A stretch of 64,000 bases of DNA from Burkholderia pyrrocinia (lineage in GTDB: Bacteria; Pseudomonadota; Gammaproteobacteria; Burkholderiales; Burkholderiaceae), in assembly GCF_001028665.1 (NCBI RefSeq), contig NZ_CP011503.1:1860001-1924000 (forward strand). The letters are read 5' to 3'. Under the pieces are notes generated by a model. It ran no database searches. It saw only the letters and a program-made list of their open reading frames with translations, and was not told the origin of the DNA. Of this stretch, positions 59,028 to 64,000 are shown piece by piece. The position numbers were made by a program, and so were the translations under genes. Each line of letters opens with the position of its first letter. Positions within the stretch are counted from its first letter, which is position 1.

Positions 59028-60449
59028 ATGACTTCCAATCACCAACCCCTGATCCAGGGCGAATCGCGTTTCGAGCAAACGCAACTGAACATCGAAAAAG
59101 ACAACTGGAACTGGTGCGACCCGGCCCGCTACGACGGCGAGCGCCCGGCCAACTGGTACGAGGCGTCGCTGTCGCCCCACGCGGACAGTGCGCCGCTCGC
59201 GCACGACGCCGTATGCGACGTGCTCGTGATCGGCGCGGGCCTGCTCGGCGCGTCGGCCGCGCTGCATCTCGCGGAAGCGGGCGTCGACACGATCCTCGTC
59301 GACAAGCATCACGTCGGCTCGGCCGCATCGGGCCGCAACGGCGGGCAGTTGACGCCCGGCCTCGCGCGCTGGGAAGCGGCCGACATGATCGACCACCTGT
59401 CGCATGACGATGCGAAACGGCTGTGGCGCTTCGCGTCGGCCGAATCGATGGACCTGATCGATGCGATCGGCGCGCGTTACGCGCTCGATCTCGACCGCAA
59501 GCGCGGCCACATCACGGCGGCCGTCCACCCCGGCCACATGAGCGCGCTGCTCGACGGCGCGGATGCGCGCCGCCATCTCGGCGACGCGGGCGTGACGCTC
59601 GTCGGCCGCCATCAGCTGCACGACGACTACGTGCGCTCGGGGCTGTACCACGGCGCGGCGATCGACGCGATCGGCGGCCAGATCCATCCGCTCGCGCTCG
59701 TGCGCGGTCTCGTGCACGGCTTCCGGCTGAACGGCGGTGCGTTGTTCGAGGGCACCGAGGTGCTCGAGCTCGACGAGACGCCGGCGGGCGTCGTCGCGAC
59801 GACGCCGGGCGGCACGATCACCGCGCGCAAGGGCGTCGTGCTCGCGCTGCACAACACGACGTTCCGGCTGCTCGACGACGGCAGCACGACGACCGTGCCG
59901 TTCTTCACGTACGTGAGCGTGACGGCGCCGCTCGACGTCGATGTCGCGACACTGATGCCGGCCGGCATGCCCGTGTACGACACGCAGTTCCAGATCGACT
60001 ACTACCGGCCGGTGCGCGGCAACCGCCTGCTGTTCGGCGGGCAGGGCACCGGCAGCTGCTGGGCGCAGCCCGACGTCAACGCGTATCTGCTGACGCGGCT
60101 GAACACGGTGTTTCCGCAGGCGGACGGCAGCTTCGCGCTCGACTACTGCTGGAGCGGCGTCAGCGACTTCACGCTGAACGGCGCCACCGACAGCCGCAAG
60201 ACCGACGGCCGCGTGCCGATGTACATGGTGCAGGGCTGGAGCGGCCACGGCGTCGCGCAGACGGTGCGGATCGGCAAGGCGATCTGCGACGATTTCGTCG
60301 GCCGCAACGACGATTTCTCGATGCTGACCGGCATCGACCATCGCGAGATTCCGCTCGGCCGGCAGTTGTCGCCGATCGCGATTCCCGCGGCGAAAGCAGC
60401 GATGAGCGTGATGAGCGCGCTCAACCCGGGCCGGATGATTTCGTTCTGA
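59028..60449 (+). CDS. DadA/PuuB-like FAD-dependent amine oxidoreductase
   Basis: A 473-residue DAO-type flavoprotein. The N-terminal CDVLVIGAGLLGASAALHLAE is the FAD Rossmann motif, with SAASGRNGGQLTPGLARW (GRNGGQ as in PuuB-like enzymes), and GHGVAQTVRIGKAICDD near the C-terminus. Likely oxidises gamma-glutamylputrescine or another amine, but substrate is not certain. The ATG at 59028 has no good ribosome-binding site; an in-frame ATG at 58953 is the alternative. It is transcribed through a long leader from the TetR-controlled promoter. Confidence 0.82.
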   Translation: MTSNHQPLIQGESRFEQTQLNIEKDNWNWCDPARYDGERPANWYEASLSPHADSAPLAHDAVCDVLVIGAGLLGASAALHLAEAGVDTILVDKHHVGSAASGRNGGQLTPGLARWEAADMIDHLSHDDAKRLWRFASAESMDLIDAIGARYALDLDRKRGHITAAVHPGHMSALLDGADARRHLGDAGVTLVGRHQLHDDYVRSGLYHGAAIDAIGGQIHPLALVRGLVHGFRLNGGALFEGTEVLELDETPAGVVATTPGGTITARKGVVLALHNTTFRLLDDGSTTTVPFFTYVSVTAPLDVDVATLMPAGMPVYDTQFQIDYYRPVRGNRLLFGGQGTGSCWAQPDVNAYLLTRLNTVFPQADGSFALDYCWSGVSDFTLNGATDSRKTDGRVPMYMVQGWSGHGVAQTVRIGKAICDDFVGRNDDFSMLTGIDHREIPLGRQLSPIAIPAAKAAMSVMSALNPGRMISF

Positions 60450-60463
60450 GCGTCCAAAAGGAA

Positions 60464-60495
60464 AAAGCCCGATGCGATTGCTCGCATCGGGCTTT
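60464..60495. terminator. Bidirectional intrinsic terminator
   Basis: AAAGCCCGATGCGA (60464-60477), loop TTGC, TCGCATCGGGCTTT (60482-60495): perfect 14-bp stem between the convergent oxidoreductase and purB genes. Confidence 0.85.
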
Positions 60496-60518
60496 GGTTC
60501 GTCCGGCGACGGCGGCGC

Positions 60519-64000
<3,482 letters not shown>

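Overview
The window is a high-GC, densely packed housekeeping segment of a beta-proteobacterial chromosome. Gene content and order (accC-accB-aroQ-tlpA, mpl, IclR/dgoK/dgoA with araFGH, maeB, barnase/barstar, tkt-gap, allantoicase, fur-bamE-dapB, leuS-lptE-holA-proA, hexR/edd-eda-gntP-gntK, purB, gdhA) and the strong G/C third-position preference point to Burkholderia, most likely a cepacia-complex species and its primary chromosome. This assignment is from family and synteny knowledge, not from a search. Sixty-one protein-coding genes are supported, two of them cut by the window edges (accC at the left, gdhA at the right). I saw no rRNA, tRNA, insertion sequence, prophage or CRISPR array.

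Layout. 1-3478 (minus): accC, accB, aroQ, a TlpA-like thioredoxin and a conserved unknown. 3714-9448 (plus): mpl, a small esterase, an RNB exoribonuclease, aroE and mtgA, overlapping or tightly spaced. 9875-11964: a lipoprotein S10 peptidase and a secreted EF-hand-like protein. 12315-21450: an IclR-controlled sugar locus (dgoK, dgoA, two SDR dehydrogenases, an AraFGH-type ABC importer, aldose epimerase) for oxidative use of D-galactose and/or L-arabinose. 21490-26970: pyrF converging on pncC-pgpA-thiL, then divergent maeB. 27036-27169 (minus): a candidate small RNA with its own promoter and terminator. 27347-28358: secreted barnase-type RNase and barstar. 28581-31709: a secreted unknown, rsmE, a VOC protein and speE. 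31971-35096: tkt and gap. 35193-40420: LysR, an idonate/gluconate-type SDR plus zinc dehydrogenase, a FadR-like GntR regulator and a DctA transporter. 40576-42122: alc-allA for allantoate breakdown. 42295-52191: fur, bamE, dapB, exbB-exbD, leuS, lptE, holA, proA, hemJ. 52287-58030: HexR with the Entner-Doudoroff genes edd-eda and gluconate uptake and phosphorylation (gntP-gntK). 58104-60449: a TetR regulator divergent from a DadA-like FAD oxidoreductase. 60519-64000: purB, a LysR regulator and the start of gdhA.

How it works together. Several modules feed hexonates and sugars into pyruvate and glyceraldehyde 3-phosphate: dgoK/dgoA through KDPGal, and gntP/gntK/edd/eda through KDPG. Products can then meet tkt, gap and maeB. 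Regulatory DNA is unusually readable. Matched palindromes lie at both ends of the hexR-edd region and of the gntR-dctA region, a double palindrome lies inside a good promoter between the TetR and oxidoreductase genes, and nested inverted repeats precede gdhA. Two unlinked genes (the VOC gene and alc) share a hairpin-plus-ribosome-binding-site leader. The least explained items are the candidate sRNA and this shared leader.
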